Assembly: GCA_006969905.1 (NCBI GenBank)
Contig: CP030887.1
Span: 2,902,730 to 2,966,729, forward strand
Source of the DNA: Balneolaceae bacterium
GTDB lineage: Bacteria > Bacteroidota > Rhodothermia > Balneolales > Balneolaceae
DNA: 64,000 nucleotides
Direction of reading: 5' to 3'
How positions within the stretch are numbered: position 1 is the stretch's first letter; each line of letters opens with the position of its first letter. Shown one piece after another: positions 26,109-37,500 of the stretch. The notes beneath the pieces are model-generated. The model searched no databases. It was not told the origin of the DNA and saw only the letters and a list, made by a program, of their open reading frames with translations. The translations under genes and the position numbers were made by a program.

Positions 26109-28853
26109 TTAATTAGATGCGTCTTCGAGCGATCTTTTCTCTTCAAAGATTTTGTAGCTCTCAAAGATGTCGCCCACTTTAATATCATTATAGTTCTGAA
26201 TGCTGATACCACATTCGTAACCGGAAGCAACTTCTTTAACGTCTTCTTTGAATCTCTTAAGAGCATTGATATTACCATCATAAATAACCACACCATCACG
26301 GATAATGCGAACCGGGTTACTGCGATCTACTTTTCCATCAGTTACATAACAACCTGCAATGGTACCCACTTTAGAAACTTTGAAGATTTCACGTACTTCT
26401 ACAGTAGCTAATATCTTTTCCTTCAATTCGGGTGATAGAAGACCTTCCAGTGCATCACGTACTTCGTCTACTGCATCATAAATTACGCTAAACAGGCGGA
26501 TATCAATTTCTTCTGTTTCAGCAAGTTTACGTGCTTGCTGCGTAGGGCGTACCTGGAAACCAATAATAATTGCATCAGATGCAGAAGCAAGTAATACATC
26601 CGATTCGGAAATAGCACCTGCCCCGGTATGAATGATGTTCACTGCAACTTCATCGTTGCTGATTTTCTGCAATGATCCGGATAGTGCTTCAATCGAACCA
26701 TCCACATCCGCTTTAATAATAATATTCAGTTCTGATACTTCTCCAAGAGCCAGTCTTCTGGAAAGATCATCCAGGGTCATGTGCTTGGTTTTTCTCATGG
26801 CTTGCTCACGGCGAATCTGCTGCCGCTGATTGGCAATTTCTTTAGCTGTTTTTTCATCTTCAGCTACTACTACCTTATCTCCGGCCTGGGGCATTTCATC
26901 AAATCCCATAAGTTGAACAGGTGTTGCGGGTCCGGCTTCTTTTATTCTTTTACCAAGATCACTCTCCATTGCACGAACCCTGCCATAACAAGGGCCTGCA
27001 ACAAATGGATCGCCCACGTTAAGTGTACCACCCTGAACCAGTACATTGGCTATGATACCTTTTCCTTTATCCAAACGGGCTTCAAGTACAACCCCATCTG
27101 CTCTTCGGTTAGGATTAGCTTTAAGTTCCAGAAGTTCCGCCTCAATCAATACTTTTTCCAGTAGTTCTTCCATCCCCATACCTGTTTTGGCCGAAACCAA
27201 AGCAAATTGAGTTTCTCCGCCCCAATCTTCAACAATTACCCCATGATCAGAAAGCTGCTGCTTAATTTTATCAGGAGTAGCACCAGGTTTATCCATTTTG
27301 TTAATGGCAACCACCAGAGGAACACCCGCAGCCTTTGCGTGATTTATCGCCTCAATAGTCTGGGGCATTACAGAATCATCTGCCGCCACTACAAGAATTA
27401 CAATATCTGTAGCCTGGGCACCCCGTGAACGCATCGCAGTAAAGGCTTCGTGACCTGGTGTATCAAGGAAGGTTATCTTCTTATCATTATGGACAACTTC
27501 GTAGGCACCTACGTGCTGTGTAATACCTCCGGCTTCACCCTCAGCTACCCGCGCTTCACGTATAAAATCCAGTAACGACGTTTTTCCATGATCTACGTGA
27601 CCCATAACGGTAATTATCGGAGCCCGGTCTTCTAGATCTTCAGGATCGTCCTCTTCAATTTCAAGCTCCTCATCCATTTCCTCGGCATCAATGAACTTCA
27701 CGTCTTTCCCGAACTCACTAGCTACCAATTCTATGGTTCCTGCATCCAACCTTTGATTGATCGTAATCATCAATCCAATACTCATACATGCAGAAATAAT
27801 ATCATTTACACTAACATCCAGTTCTTCAGCAAGGTCATTTGCGGTAATAAATTCGGTAACTTCAATAACACCCGCTTCCAGTTCCTGCATTTCTTCCTGC
27901 AGCTGCTGTTCTTCTTCCCTTACCTCTTTACGTTGGCGTCTTCGTTTTGCACGTTTAGTACCTACATTTGAGTTACCCTGTATTTTCTGCAGGGTTTCTT
28001 TCATCATGCGGTCAACATCAATCTCATCAACCTCGGTCTTTTGAGTCTTTTTCTTGGCTGTTTTCTTCTTAGGTTTTGCAGTTTCTTTATTCTGGCTTTG
28101 CGACTGATCTTTAGGTTTTGAATCAGAAGCAGGCTGATCTTTTTTGCGCTTTCTTTTCTTTCTTTTGGGAGGAGCGCTTAAATCATTTGTGAAAGATACT
28201 TTCCCAAGAACCTTTGTTCCTTTCAGCTTATCAGCGCGGCCCCGAATAATTTCTTCGTCTTCCTCGTCCTCATCATGCTCTTCCGAAACTTCTTCTTCGT
28301 ACTCTTCATCCGAGGTATCCTCCTCTTCATCTTCCACGTCTTCTTCTAATTCTGAAACTACTTCTTCCTCCGCAGTTTCTTCAGCTTCAGTTTCAACTGG
28401 TACCTCTTCCTCCACTGTTTCTTCAACTTCAGTTTCCTCAACTTCTTCGGCTACAGGCTCTTCCTGTTCTTCTACTTCCTCTTCAGCAGGTTCATCTTCG
28501 GGTTCCAGCGAAATTCCGGTATCAACGGAAGCATCATCCTCAATAGGCTCCAGTCCGCCTAATTCATCAATGGGTTCTAATACAGAGTCTATCGTAACGC
28601 TGTCGTTGCGCTGATTCAGCATTTGGTTTCTTCGGCTCTCGTACTCTTCCCTGTTTCTTTCGTGATCAATACTTTTCGCCTTGTCTTCACCATAGATTTC
28701 TTCCAGAACCGAATACATTTCGGGCGTAATCTTGAAATTTGGCCGGTTTGCAACTTCAAAGTTTTTTCCCTGCAAAGAATCTATGATACTTTGAGTAGAT
28801 ACGTTAAACTCGGAGGCAACTTTGAATAAAGGTTTGGGTCTGTTTGCGGACAT
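26109..28853 (-). CDS. infB: Translation initiation factor IF-2
   Basis: 914 residues. A GTPase that places initiator tRNA on the 30S and promotes subunit joining. N-terminal helical domain ([20 protein letters not shown]), then a long, very acidic low-complexity stretch (about 85-210), then a basic Lys/Arg segment (about 215-315), an IF2_N domain ([20 protein letters not shown], about 335-400) and the G domain from about 415: G1 GHVDHGKT, G3 DTPGHEAF, G4 NKMD. Domains II to IV complete the protein. ATG at 28853. Operon with nusA upstream and rbfA downstream. Confidence 0.96.
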   Translation of the reverse strand: MSANRPKPLFKVASEFNVSTQSIIDSLQGKNFEVANRPNFKITPEMYSVLEEIYGEDKAKSIDHERNREEYESRRNQMLNQRNDSVTIDSVLEPIDELGGLEPIEDDASVDTGISLEPEDEPAEEEVEEQEEPVAEEVEETEVEETVEEEVPVETEAEETAEEEVVSELEEDVEDEEEDTSDEEYEEEVSEEHDEDEEDEEIIRGRADKLKGTKVLGKVSFTNDLSAPPKRKKRKRKKDQPASDSKPKDQSQSQNKETAKPKKKTAKKKTQKTEVDEIDVDRMMKETLQKIQGNSNVGTKRAKRRRQRKEVREEEQQLQEEMQELEAGVIEVTEFITANDLAEELDVSVNDIISACMSIGLMITINQRLDAGTIELVASEFGKDVKFIDAEEMDEELEIEEDDPEDLEDRAPIITVMGHVDHGKTSLLDFIREARVAEGEAGGITQHVGAYEVVHNDKKITFLDTPGHEAFTAMRSRGAQATDIVILVVAADDSVMPQTIEAINHAKAAGVPLVVAINKMDKPGATPDKIKQQLSDHGVIVEDWGGETQFALVSAKTGMGMEELLEKVLIEAELLELKANPNRRADGVVLEARLDKGKGIIANVLVQGGTLNVGDPFVAGPCYGRVRAMESDLGKRIKEAGPATPVQLMGFDEMPQAGDKVVVAEDEKTAKEIANQRQQIRREQAMRKTKHMTLDDLSRRLALGEVSELNIIIKADVDGSIEALSGSLQKISNDEVAVNIIHTGAGAISESDVLLASASDAIIIGFQVRPTQQARKLAETEEIDIRLFSVIYDAVDEVRDALEGLLSPELKEKILATVEVREIFKVSKVGTIAGCYVTDGKVDRSNPVRIIRDGVVIYDGNINALKRFKEDVKEVASGYECGISIQNYNDIKVGDIFESYKIFEEKRSLEDASN

Positions 28854-28909
28854 AAAGTGATTTTATCTATGGACTGCTAAAGCTACTAATTTTTCTGATG
28901 AGTTTTTGA

Positions 28910-30166
28910 TCAGCCCTCTTCGTCAAACTCATATCGGATTACCTCGATGATTTTCTTAGCAAGATCCTCATCAATCTCTCCATTGGTACGGCTTACCAAC
29001 TCGGCTTCATTCATTTCCAATACGGAGCGTGCCGTATCGCAACCAATGTCATGAAGCTGCTTGATAACATCTGCACCAAAATCTTCCTCGAATTCCGAAA
29101 GGTCAATATCGTCTTCCTCTTCAACCTCACGGTATACATCAATTTCACATTCTGTCAGCTTGGAAGCTAAACGAATATTTACCCCGCCTTTCCCGATTGC
29201 CTTGGATACTTCATCGGCAGGTACCAAAACATTTGCTTTGTTTCCTTCTTCATCAAGCTCAACTTTTACCACCTCTGCAGGTTGTAGTGAACGTTTGATG
29301 AACTCTACTTTGTCAGGTGTAAAATTGATTACATCGATATTTTCATTTTGAAGTTCGCGTACAATAGCATGGATACGAACCCCTTTCATACCTACACAAG
29401 CACCAACAGGATCTACTCTTTCATCATGAGAAACCACAGCTACCTTTGAGCGGTCTCCGGGAGCTCTTGCAATACGCTTCAGTTCAATAATGCCGTCAAA
29501 CACTTCCGGTATTTCATTTTCAAACAAACGCTCAAGGAATAATTCTGAGGTCCTGGAAATAATTACACTGGGGTTACCATTACGCATGTGTACACCGGTA
29601 ACCACGGCACGAATGGTATCGCCTTTACGGTACCGGTCTTTATAAATCTGCTCGTTTTTAGGGAGTAGTAACTCCACACCATTATGGTTAACCAAGATGT
29701 CTTTATTGTGACGAACCTGGTACACATCACCCAGAATAATTTCGCCTACCCTGTCTGTGTAATCTTCATAGATATTGTCTTTTTCAATTTCACGAATACG
29801 CTGGGCCAGTTGTTGGCGAGCCATCATTACAGCACGGCGACCAAAATCTTCAATCTTAATTTCCTGGGCTAATTCATCATAAAGCTCAATATCGGGATCA
29901 ATCTTCTGGGCCTTTTCCAACGTAATCTCAGCTACCGGATCGGTTAGCTCTTCTTCAGGAACTACTTCCTGCACATGAAGAATCTGGATCTCTCCCCGGT
30001 CTGCATTCAATATTACTTCGAAAGCATCATCGGTTTCGTAAGTTTTACGAATCATAGTTCGGAAAACATCTTCCAAAATTGAGAGTAACAGGTCTCTGTC
30101 AATGCCTTTATCTTTGGCTATTTCAGCAAAGGAGGAGATAATCAGTTTTGATAAGTCGTTCTGCAT
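28910..30166 (-). CDS. nusA: Transcription termination/antitermination protein NusA
   Basis: 418 residues. It binds RNA polymerase and nascent RNA to modulate pausing, termination and antitermination. The N-terminal polymerase-binding domain (about 1-125) is followed by S1 (about 130-200), KH1 (about 225-300, with DPVGACVGMKGVRI) and KH2 (about 305-370, with KAIGKGGVNIRLASKLTECE). A short acidic and helical tail with one helix-hairpin-helix-like unit ends the protein, so the long E. coli-type C-terminal repeats are absent. It lies 20 nt after rimP and 56 nt before infB. Confidence 0.95.
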   Translation of the reverse strand: MQNDLSKLIISSFAEIAKDKGIDRDLLLSILEDVFRTMIRKTYETDDAFEVILNADRGEIQILHVQEVVPEEELTDPVAEITLEKAQKIDPDIELYDELAQEIKIEDFGRRAVMMARQQLAQRIREIEKDNIYEDYTDRVGEIILGDVYQVRHNKDILVNHNGVELLLPKNEQIYKDRYRKGDTIRAVVTGVHMRNGNPSVIISRTSELFLERLFENEIPEVFDGIIELKRIARAPGDRSKVAVVSHDERVDPVGACVGMKGVRIHAIVRELQNENIDVINFTPDKVEFIKRSLQPAEVVKVELDEEGNKANVLVPADEVSKAIGKGGVNIRLASKLTECEIDVYREVEEEDDIDLSEFEEDFGADVIKQLHDIGCDTARSVLEMNEAELVSRTNGEIDEDLAKKIIEVIRYEFDEEG

Positions 30167-30186
30167 CAGAATAATTGCTTAGATGA

Positions 30187-30645
30187 TTAAATTTTGGGGA
30201 CGATTTTGGTTTCCATGATATCGTCAAATGAAATATGGACGGTTCCTTCTTTCCCATTTTCTACAGTAACACCGTCCGCATTAACCGAGACTATTGACCC
30301 TTTAATTTTTTCGTATTTATCACCTTGTTTAAACTTGATTTTTGCAGATCGGCCTTCGTTCTTTTTATACTGCCTTTGATCTGATAGCGGCCGGCTTAAA
30401 CCGGGAGATGATACATTCAATAAATACTTTCCCTCAAACAATTCATGCGCGTCCATCAGGAAGCCCAGCTCCCGGCTAATGTCTGCACACTCGTCTAAAT
30501 TAACACCTCGGTCTTCTGCATCAAGATACACCCATACTTCTGGTTTGGAATTGAGATTTACCTCAACATCTACCAGGAATAAGCCTTTCTCCTCCGCTAA
30601 GGGAGTGACTAACTCTTTGATATTTTGTATGATATCTACTTGCAT
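30187..30645 (-). CDS. rimP: Ribosome maturation factor RimP
   Basis: 152 residues, two-domain RimP/YhbC. It acts in early 30S assembly. Family segments: GLFLVDVEVNLNSKPEVWVYLD, then GVNLDECADISRELGFLMDA and YLLNVSSPGLSRPLSD. It is the first gene of the nusA-infB operon. The leader upstream carries a small hairpin with a T-run. Confidence 0.94.
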   Translation of the reverse strand: MQVDIIQNIKELVTPLAEEKGLFLVDVEVNLNSKPEVWVYLDAEDRGVNLDECADISRELGFLMDAHELFEGKYLLNVSSPGLSRPLSDQRQYKKNEGRSAKIKFKQGDKYEKIKGSIVSVNADGVTVENGKEGTVHISFDDIMETKIVPKI

Positions 30646-30663
30646 ATCCGGTGTTATAGGGAC

Positions 30664-30696
30664 AAAAAAAAGCGAGTGCCTTACCGACGCTCACCA
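30664..30696 (-). promoter_or_regulatory. Possible attenuator hairpin in the rimP leader
   Basis: On the minus strand, GGTGAG pairs with CTCGCT (two G-U pairs) and is followed by eight T, 19 nt before the rimP start. Short and imperfect, so only a candidate for transcription attenuation. Confidence 0.3.
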
Positions 30697-30730
30697 GATT
30701 TCAAATATAGCCTTATTTCATAAAGATTTC

Positions 30731-30749
30731 AAAGCCTGATGCAGGCTTT
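30731..30749. other. Perfect 8-bp hairpin
   Basis: AAAGCCTG/CAGGCTTT with a 3-nt loop, downstream of the putative immunity gene on the minus strand. No T-run follows on that strand, so a terminator role is doubtful. Confidence 0.4.
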
Positions 30750-30956
30750 CTATGATAACTTGTTTGTATACCGGATGGTAAACACATCAAATCCAGTTTA
30801 CCACAGTACAAACAACAAAATGTATCTACTGATGGTTATGAATTTTGAAGCCTGCCATATTTCTAATTCATAATACCTACCCTTAATGCAAGTCCAAGAC
30901 TTGCTAAACTACTTCTCGGCTACCCAGTATTTACTGCTCCTGCCTCTATAGTTGGG

Positions 30957-31592
30957 TTATTCACATTCGTACAGTTTTCTAAATCTTTTTGGAATATTGG
31001 GTTTGGGATGAAAACTACTTTCTTCAAAAACAAAGTCTGAGTATTCATAATAGTTATCCTGCCCCTTCTCATAAGTATTGTAAACATTTGATCTATGTAA
31101 GGGGGCTCTGAAAAGCAGTGCAAGTGTGTTAAGATTCTTAATAGTAAGAACAAGATGATAACTTTGCCAAGTTGTGTGAACATTGTAAGGTATAACAATG
31201 TATTGAACGATAATACTATCTTCACGTACTATATAATTTCCCCAATCAAAATAATAGCGACCAATTTCTTCCTCACTTATTTCTCCTGAATCAATTATTT
31301 GTTTTAAATGTTCATAGTGCCATATACTATGCGCTACTCTACCATCTGAAAAAAAGAATAAAGTATTTCCTGATTTAGCACTATCAGATGTATCGATATT
31401 GCTATTGATATATTCTTCTTTATTAAACACATTGGAATAATAATATCCATTAATGGATATCAGTGAATCTAGCCTTGTTTCTACCCCATCAGAGCACAGA
31501 GTATAGCTTTTGTCGATTGCTCTTGGTACAAACAAGAATGTACAAGAGGTTAATAATGCACAGAAAATTACTATAACCTTACTTTTTGTCAT
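30957..31592 (-). CDS. Small lipoprotein; candidate immunity protein for the RHS toxin
   Basis: 211 residues. Lipoprotein signal with lipobox LTSC near residue 17, then a soluble domain rich in Tyr, Ser and acidic residues (SINGYYYSNVFN, NTLFFFSDGRV, YYFDWGNYIV). I recognise no named family. The ATG overlaps the toxin gene's stop codon (ATGA), so translation is coupled. In polymorphic toxin loci the gene directly after the toxin tip normally encodes the cognate immunity protein, which is the basis for this proposal. A lipid-anchored periplasmic immunity protein would protect against a toxin acting in or entering through the periplasm. An unrelated surface lipoprotein is the alternative. Confidence 0.6.
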   Translation of the reverse strand: MTKSKVIVIFCALLTSCTFLFVPRAIDKSYTLCSDGVETRLDSLISINGYYYSNVFNKEEYINSNIDTSDSAKSGNTLFFFSDGRVAHSIWHYEHLKQIIDSGEISEEEIGRYYFDWGNYIVREDSIIVQYIVIPYNVHTTWQSYHLVLTIKNLNTLALLFRAPLHRSNVYNTYEKGQDNYYEYSDFVFEESSFHPKPNIPKRFRKLYECE

Positions 31593-34500
31593 CTGAAATA
31601 CAATGAGTATGGATTATAAAAGCCGTAATAATAATATGGATCTGTGGTTTCTACTTGATAGTCTATGAAAAAATGAGTCCGTAAACGTTTAACCGGAGCA
31701 TGTTTATGCCACCCGTTTTGGATAAAGTCCTGTACTTTAGCATGGCTATAGCCTATACGTGTTACTTTGTGTCCCTGTTGAAAACCAAAATATAGGGGTG
31801 TACGGAAAACTTTACCATTTTTCCATGAGCCATAAGGTAAATTATTTTTACCCCATTTTTTGCTTTCTCGATTATCTGCAGTTGAACCAGCATTTTCTGG
31901 ATCATTTGTGTTTAATGTAGTTCCCACTATATAGCCTCTGTAATTTAGCTCCATTGCATTCGTACGCCATCTATCTCCACTAAGGGCCCAACCATCATTT
32001 TCCCATCTAACAGAAAAATGTTTACTCCTGTAAGAAACTGCACCAACACGTTGATTACCATATGCACCATTTGGGTCTGATTCTCCTCCTCCATAATACG
32101 TTTGACCGTAGCTAAATCCATAGTAAGAAGCCCTAGCATTAGCCATATACCCAAAGTTATTAAACCCAAAGCCCGCTGAGCCTGAAAAATTTCCAGACGT
32201 ATAAGAAGCTCCAACATTAGCACCCAATGCCAAACCATCAGGACTTATGAAAAATGCTGGTGAAGCATTTATACTTAAATTATTTGTAACATTTATCTCT
32301 TGTTGTGGTAAATAGCTGTTTATTTGTTGATTTACGATATATTGACCAGTTGTTACATTAGAACCAAGACCCTGGGCTACTCCGGAGTATACATAAGCCC
32401 TCCCTAGACCAATTGTCGTCCTTGCTAATGTATATACCCAGTCTCCACCACTAGCTTTATATGTCTGAGATGCATTATACATAACAATACCTGCTGCCAA
32501 AAAAGGTATCAAAATTTGCCCATCTGGATCCACATAACTAACTGGATTTCCTGCATACCCATACGGTGTATCAAGTTGCCTAGCCGGATCGGTAACTGAC
32601 CACCGGCCTAAGGCTGCATTATAATAGCGGGCTCCAAAGTAGTATTGTCCACTTTCTTCATCCAGTTCTTTACCTGTAAAACCTTCTTTGGTTCCATCCT
32701 GGTAAATGTATGAACGAAGAATCAAGCCGAAGGGGTAGTAATCATAATTTTCTATGATTTGCCCGGCCTGATCCTCAATGACCTGCCGGGTAGAACCTAA
32801 ATGATCGGTTACATAAAATTTTTGATAACCGTTGGCTTCCTGCCGCCCGATGAGTTCGTTTCCATACATGTTCCAGTGTTGAACATTCCCTGAGGCATTG
32901 GTTATCGCCAGCACGGTTCCGCCATCCATGATATAGTACTCTTCTTCAGTAACAGTACTGGTCTGGGTATCTGTTACTTTTTTACTGAATCGCCAACCGG
33001 ATGAGTTATAGCGGTATAATGCTTCAATGGCATTATCCAATCTCACTTTTGCCGGCAAGTTGGATGTACCATAAGTGATCTGGTCAAACCCTCCACCTCC
33101 GTCTTTGGATGTAGAGACTACATTACCATCAAAATTATAGATAAAGCTTTCGTCTTCTGCATCCCAATCAATCGATGATGTAGTATGTACCGCGTCTGCT
33201 ACCGCACTTAGCTTATTGGTTCCATCAATGTAGTTGTATACCAGGTCATCTACCAGGTTAGATTGATCCCTGTACCGATCAAGACCTTGTATATTACCGT
33301 GCTTATCGTAATTAACATTTCTTACATCGTACCCATTATGGGGTGGCAAATCCAGTGGAAAAGAGTAATTTGCATCAGTCATTCTACCTAATACATCATA
33401 GGTATAAGTATAGGAATATGTATCAGGCCCCACACCTTCATTAATAAAGTCCGTCTTTTTGATTGTACCGTCCTCGTTATAGGTGATTCTCTCATTAAAT
33501 AAGCTATCTGTTGTGTTTATCCTAGTTAAACGACTCTGCGAATCATAGCTGTAGTAAACATTTGCTTCACTCAAATTAACGATGTCTTTTTCGAGCACTT
33601 TTCCTTCTGCGTCATACGTGTAACGTGCCAGTGGAGTGACCGGCCTGCCGGAGGATGTATTCACATATACTTCTTTTAACCTGCCTAACTCATCGTAAGT
33701 ATAAAAGTGATAGAAATGTTGGGTGGTTCCTATTTTTGTATGCTGCCTGGTTATTTGCCCGGCATCATTGTAGGTGTAGCCAAGCTCAGTCCTTAACTCA
33801 GGTTTGTCCTGGGTAAGAATCCATTTTTTGACTACCCTTCCTTCAAAGTCATAGCTGTAATAGGTGGCCTGCCATTCTTCATTGTTAGCCGTACCACTTG
33901 CCATGCCTGCATCAATACGTGCATTAAAATTGCTACCCTCTTTTGCATGGAAGCCCGACTTTAAAACTACTCGGTCACCCGACTGCAATTCTATAGTGCC
34001 GCCAGGTTCTACGGAATATGTACCATCTACAGTAATGGCTCCCGGAGAAGCCTTGGTGCCCATGTTTGTGGTAACTGTACCATTACCTAATTGCATTAAA
34101 GAACCTGACATTCCATTAGTTTTATAGACTTCCGCGACCAGTGTCTTGTACGGGTTTTGGGCTGTTATCCCTGATATTTGACTACTGAATAAAGACCATG
34201 GAAAAGCCGCTGATGATGGTAATTCATCATAGGCGCTCACCTGTATCTTCTCATAATCACTGCTTTCAAAAGCTTCTGTTTGATCTCCATCCAATAAAGC
34301 AAAATCAGCTTCTGCTTCCCCGCTTACTGTTGGGCGCCCAAAATGGTCATACGAAGTAAAGCTCACTTTTCCAAGGTAGGCCTGCTCGGCACTTTGGCTA
34401 AAACGTAACCGGCCTAGCTCATCATACTTCATTTTTGCCGTACCGGCATCCGGAGAGGTAGCTTCAATGGTTCTTCCCAGAAAATCGCTTTTTGAGGTAG

Positions 34501-37500
34501 AAATCCAGTTAGTATTTTGGCTTCCTGCCGGAGGATCAAAGTAGTGTGGTGGTCGTGATTCAGATACCCGGGTTACCGGGTCGAATACGCCAGCGGAAGA
34601 AAGTTCATGTGCTGTATTGAGTGCTGCTATAGATTTAACTACTGAGCCATTAGTATTCGAATAAGTAACCGAGCTTATATTATTTAAATCAGTAACTGTT
34701 GTTTTATTAAACAGAACACTACTACCAAGAGTGCCTGAACTATATGCATATTCAATCTTTTCTACTCCGGAACCTACCGGGGTAACTGCTTTAATCCTGC
34801 TTAATGGGTCTGCGAAATACTCATTTTCGGTATATAAGCGCACGGAAGGGGTGCCTGTAGTGCCATAATAAGCAGCAGCTCGGCTTGCAAAGCTCGTATT
34901 ATACAGTCCATTAGTGTTGTATGAGTACGGGCGCCAGCTCCTGTATACTCTCCCTAAATCGTCATATTCTGTATGTTGTACGGTATAATTATTCCCATTC
35001 CATACCTGCGACTGGATTGGACTTCCTGATCCATTTGAATACACAACACTATATTGAGGCCTGCTTTCATCTTCATACGATAGCTTGCCTAAATAAAAAT
35101 CATCAAAGAGGAAGCCCATAGGTATGTTGGAAGAAATCCTGATGAAAGAAGAATATGATAAATCATTCCAGCTATAATACTCTCCGCCACCTGTACTTAT
35201 TTCTGCTTCAAATAGTATCCAATCTGCTATACTTGTCAGCATTTTAGATTCAGTTGCAGAAACAACTGAGCCATTTTTTCTTAAAGAGACCGTTATGGTT
35301 GGAGCAGTAGGAACATAACCTGAAGTCCGTACCCAGAAACGAACAAAATACTTTTTGCCCTGCCATAAAAACTCCGGGTCATTAAGCTTTTGCTCAAAAT
35401 AGCCTGATGCATTAGACTGATAATACTTAAGTGCATAGCTGCCGGTATAGCCCTGGTTCTTTTCCCTGTTAATAGTACCGGCATTTACATCCCAGTAATC
35501 GGGGGTTTGTGCAGCCCCAAATTCTACACCGGAATTATACACTGCATTCCCTGTAGGGAACTGAGCTGAATAACTTGCATTGGGCCTGGAAATACTGAAT
35601 GTGCCTGTATCTCTTTCACGAGACAGCCTTTGTTTAACAGCAGAAACAACCAATCCGTCATGGTTTACAACCTCAATAGTATTCCTGTATTCATCTTTGT
35701 GTATCCTGGTCAAATAACCATCTCCGTCAGAGCTTGAGATCATATCCTTATAATCAGGGTCATATCCTATAGTAGTAGCCGTAGCATCATTTGGATAAAT
35801 CCTGAAATTATCAATCTCCACGGCTGCATTATTAACTATGAATCCGAAATACTGAGATGTTAAGCTAAAACTACTAATCGTTTCGGTAATAAGCTCTCCA
35901 TCGATAAAAACTTTAATTCTACCATCAGATTCGGATACCAACCGTAAATGATGCCATTTTTCCAGAGAACCACCTATGTTCCCGGTGGCTATCTCCGTTG
36001 TGACATGGCTTAAGCTTAACGCTCCATTTTTTTGGATCTTTATCAAATATCCCGAATCATACCAAAAAGCCCCGTTCAGTGTTAACCTGAACTGAAATCC
36101 CAGCCAATCTGTTGCCCCTCCATCAGAAAACCTGAAATCAAATTCCAAAATCGAAGAAGCATGATTTACATTGTTAGTAGTATGAAGGTAAGCTTCACCT
36201 CCTGTTTTTGAAGCTTTTAGCACCCCGTCTTCATTTATCCAGGTACCTCCATTCATATTATACCAATTCAACCCGGAATTTGCCGGGCTGCCACTTTCGT
36301 CAAAGCCATCTGCCCGTACCTCTGAAAGTTGTGCATTGTTGAACGTACTTGTAGGTACTGTTCCGTCAAACCCCATTATAGTGGAACTATAAAACCCTTC
36401 ACTGTCTATAGTCTCTATCACATTACCATAGCTATCCCTGGTTGTTATCTCACCTGTTTTGATCCAATTGGAAGGTGGTTCTAAGGAACCGGACCAACCC
36501 GAATAATCAAACGTACTGCTACCTGTCCCATCCCATATATAAGTTTTGTGTGGAGCCCACTTATCCCCACCCCAGTCTTTCCAAGTGACTACAGTTTTTG
36601 ACGTAGTAGCATAGTCATCAATAAGGTTCAAAGGGGTATCATCTATCTTAGAAGTTTTCTCAATTTGACCTAGCTTGATGTTTAATCCTTCAATCTCTGG
36701 GTACTCATCTTCTGTGTACTTGATTTCTTGTCTTATTGTCCTACTATTACCATCCGCATCTTCATCCTTCAAAAAGGACACTTCTTGTAAGCCGTTTTGA
36801 TTATACAAAATAGATTCACTTACTGCTACACCATCTAAAATACTTGTAGTTTGAATCTTTCTTACATAATAAGCTATATCAACCTGATCGTTACCATCTT
36901 GTTTTAGAATAGGCTTAAAAGTTGTTTCATATATATTCCCATTTGTAGAAACCACTTGACCAGAACTATTATAGGTCTTAACCAAATATGATAATCCTTT
37001 TACCACATTTTCAATTTCAGCGGTTAAATCAAGCCCATCTATAAGTGGGTATGTACCACCCACCTGGTTATTCTTCAAACCATTATAAAAATAGTATTCA
37101 GTTTCTCCCTCATCTAAGCTCCCACCCCCCATTACTGTTACTTTATTATATACAGTTGATTCCGTAGCAGCATCAATTGTTGCGGTAGAGGTTTCATACT
37201 CAAAAGCTTTTCTAAGTACTCTATACTTATTATCTATCGAAATCTCTGTTACTGGATAATCCTTAACATGTCCGCTAACTTGATTTTCTGTAACATACCT
37301 GACGCCAAAACCGCTTGATATTTCTGTTACAATAATGTTTGAACCTACTAAATGTCCCATTCTACCATCATAAACTTTACCAGATATATTGAATGGCCCG
37401 ATCATTTCAGATCCATTTTTAATAATTGTCACATCCGAACCGTCATCTGTATAGGATGACGGAGATGTTTCTTTTGATGTTTCGTATGCTACAAAATTAG

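Larger units (their letters stand above)
30646..30956 (-). other. Spacer between the toxin locus and the rimP operon
   Basis: 311 bp with no credible gene. It contains two hairpins (30664-30696 and 30731-30749) and otherwise A/T-rich sequence. Promoters for rimP are expected here but no confident consensus was seen. Confidence 0.55.

Noticed and set aside
28144-28614. Ser-rich open frame opposite infB
   Set aside because: It is the complement of the acidic Glu/Asp codons of IF-2; composition alone keeps it open.
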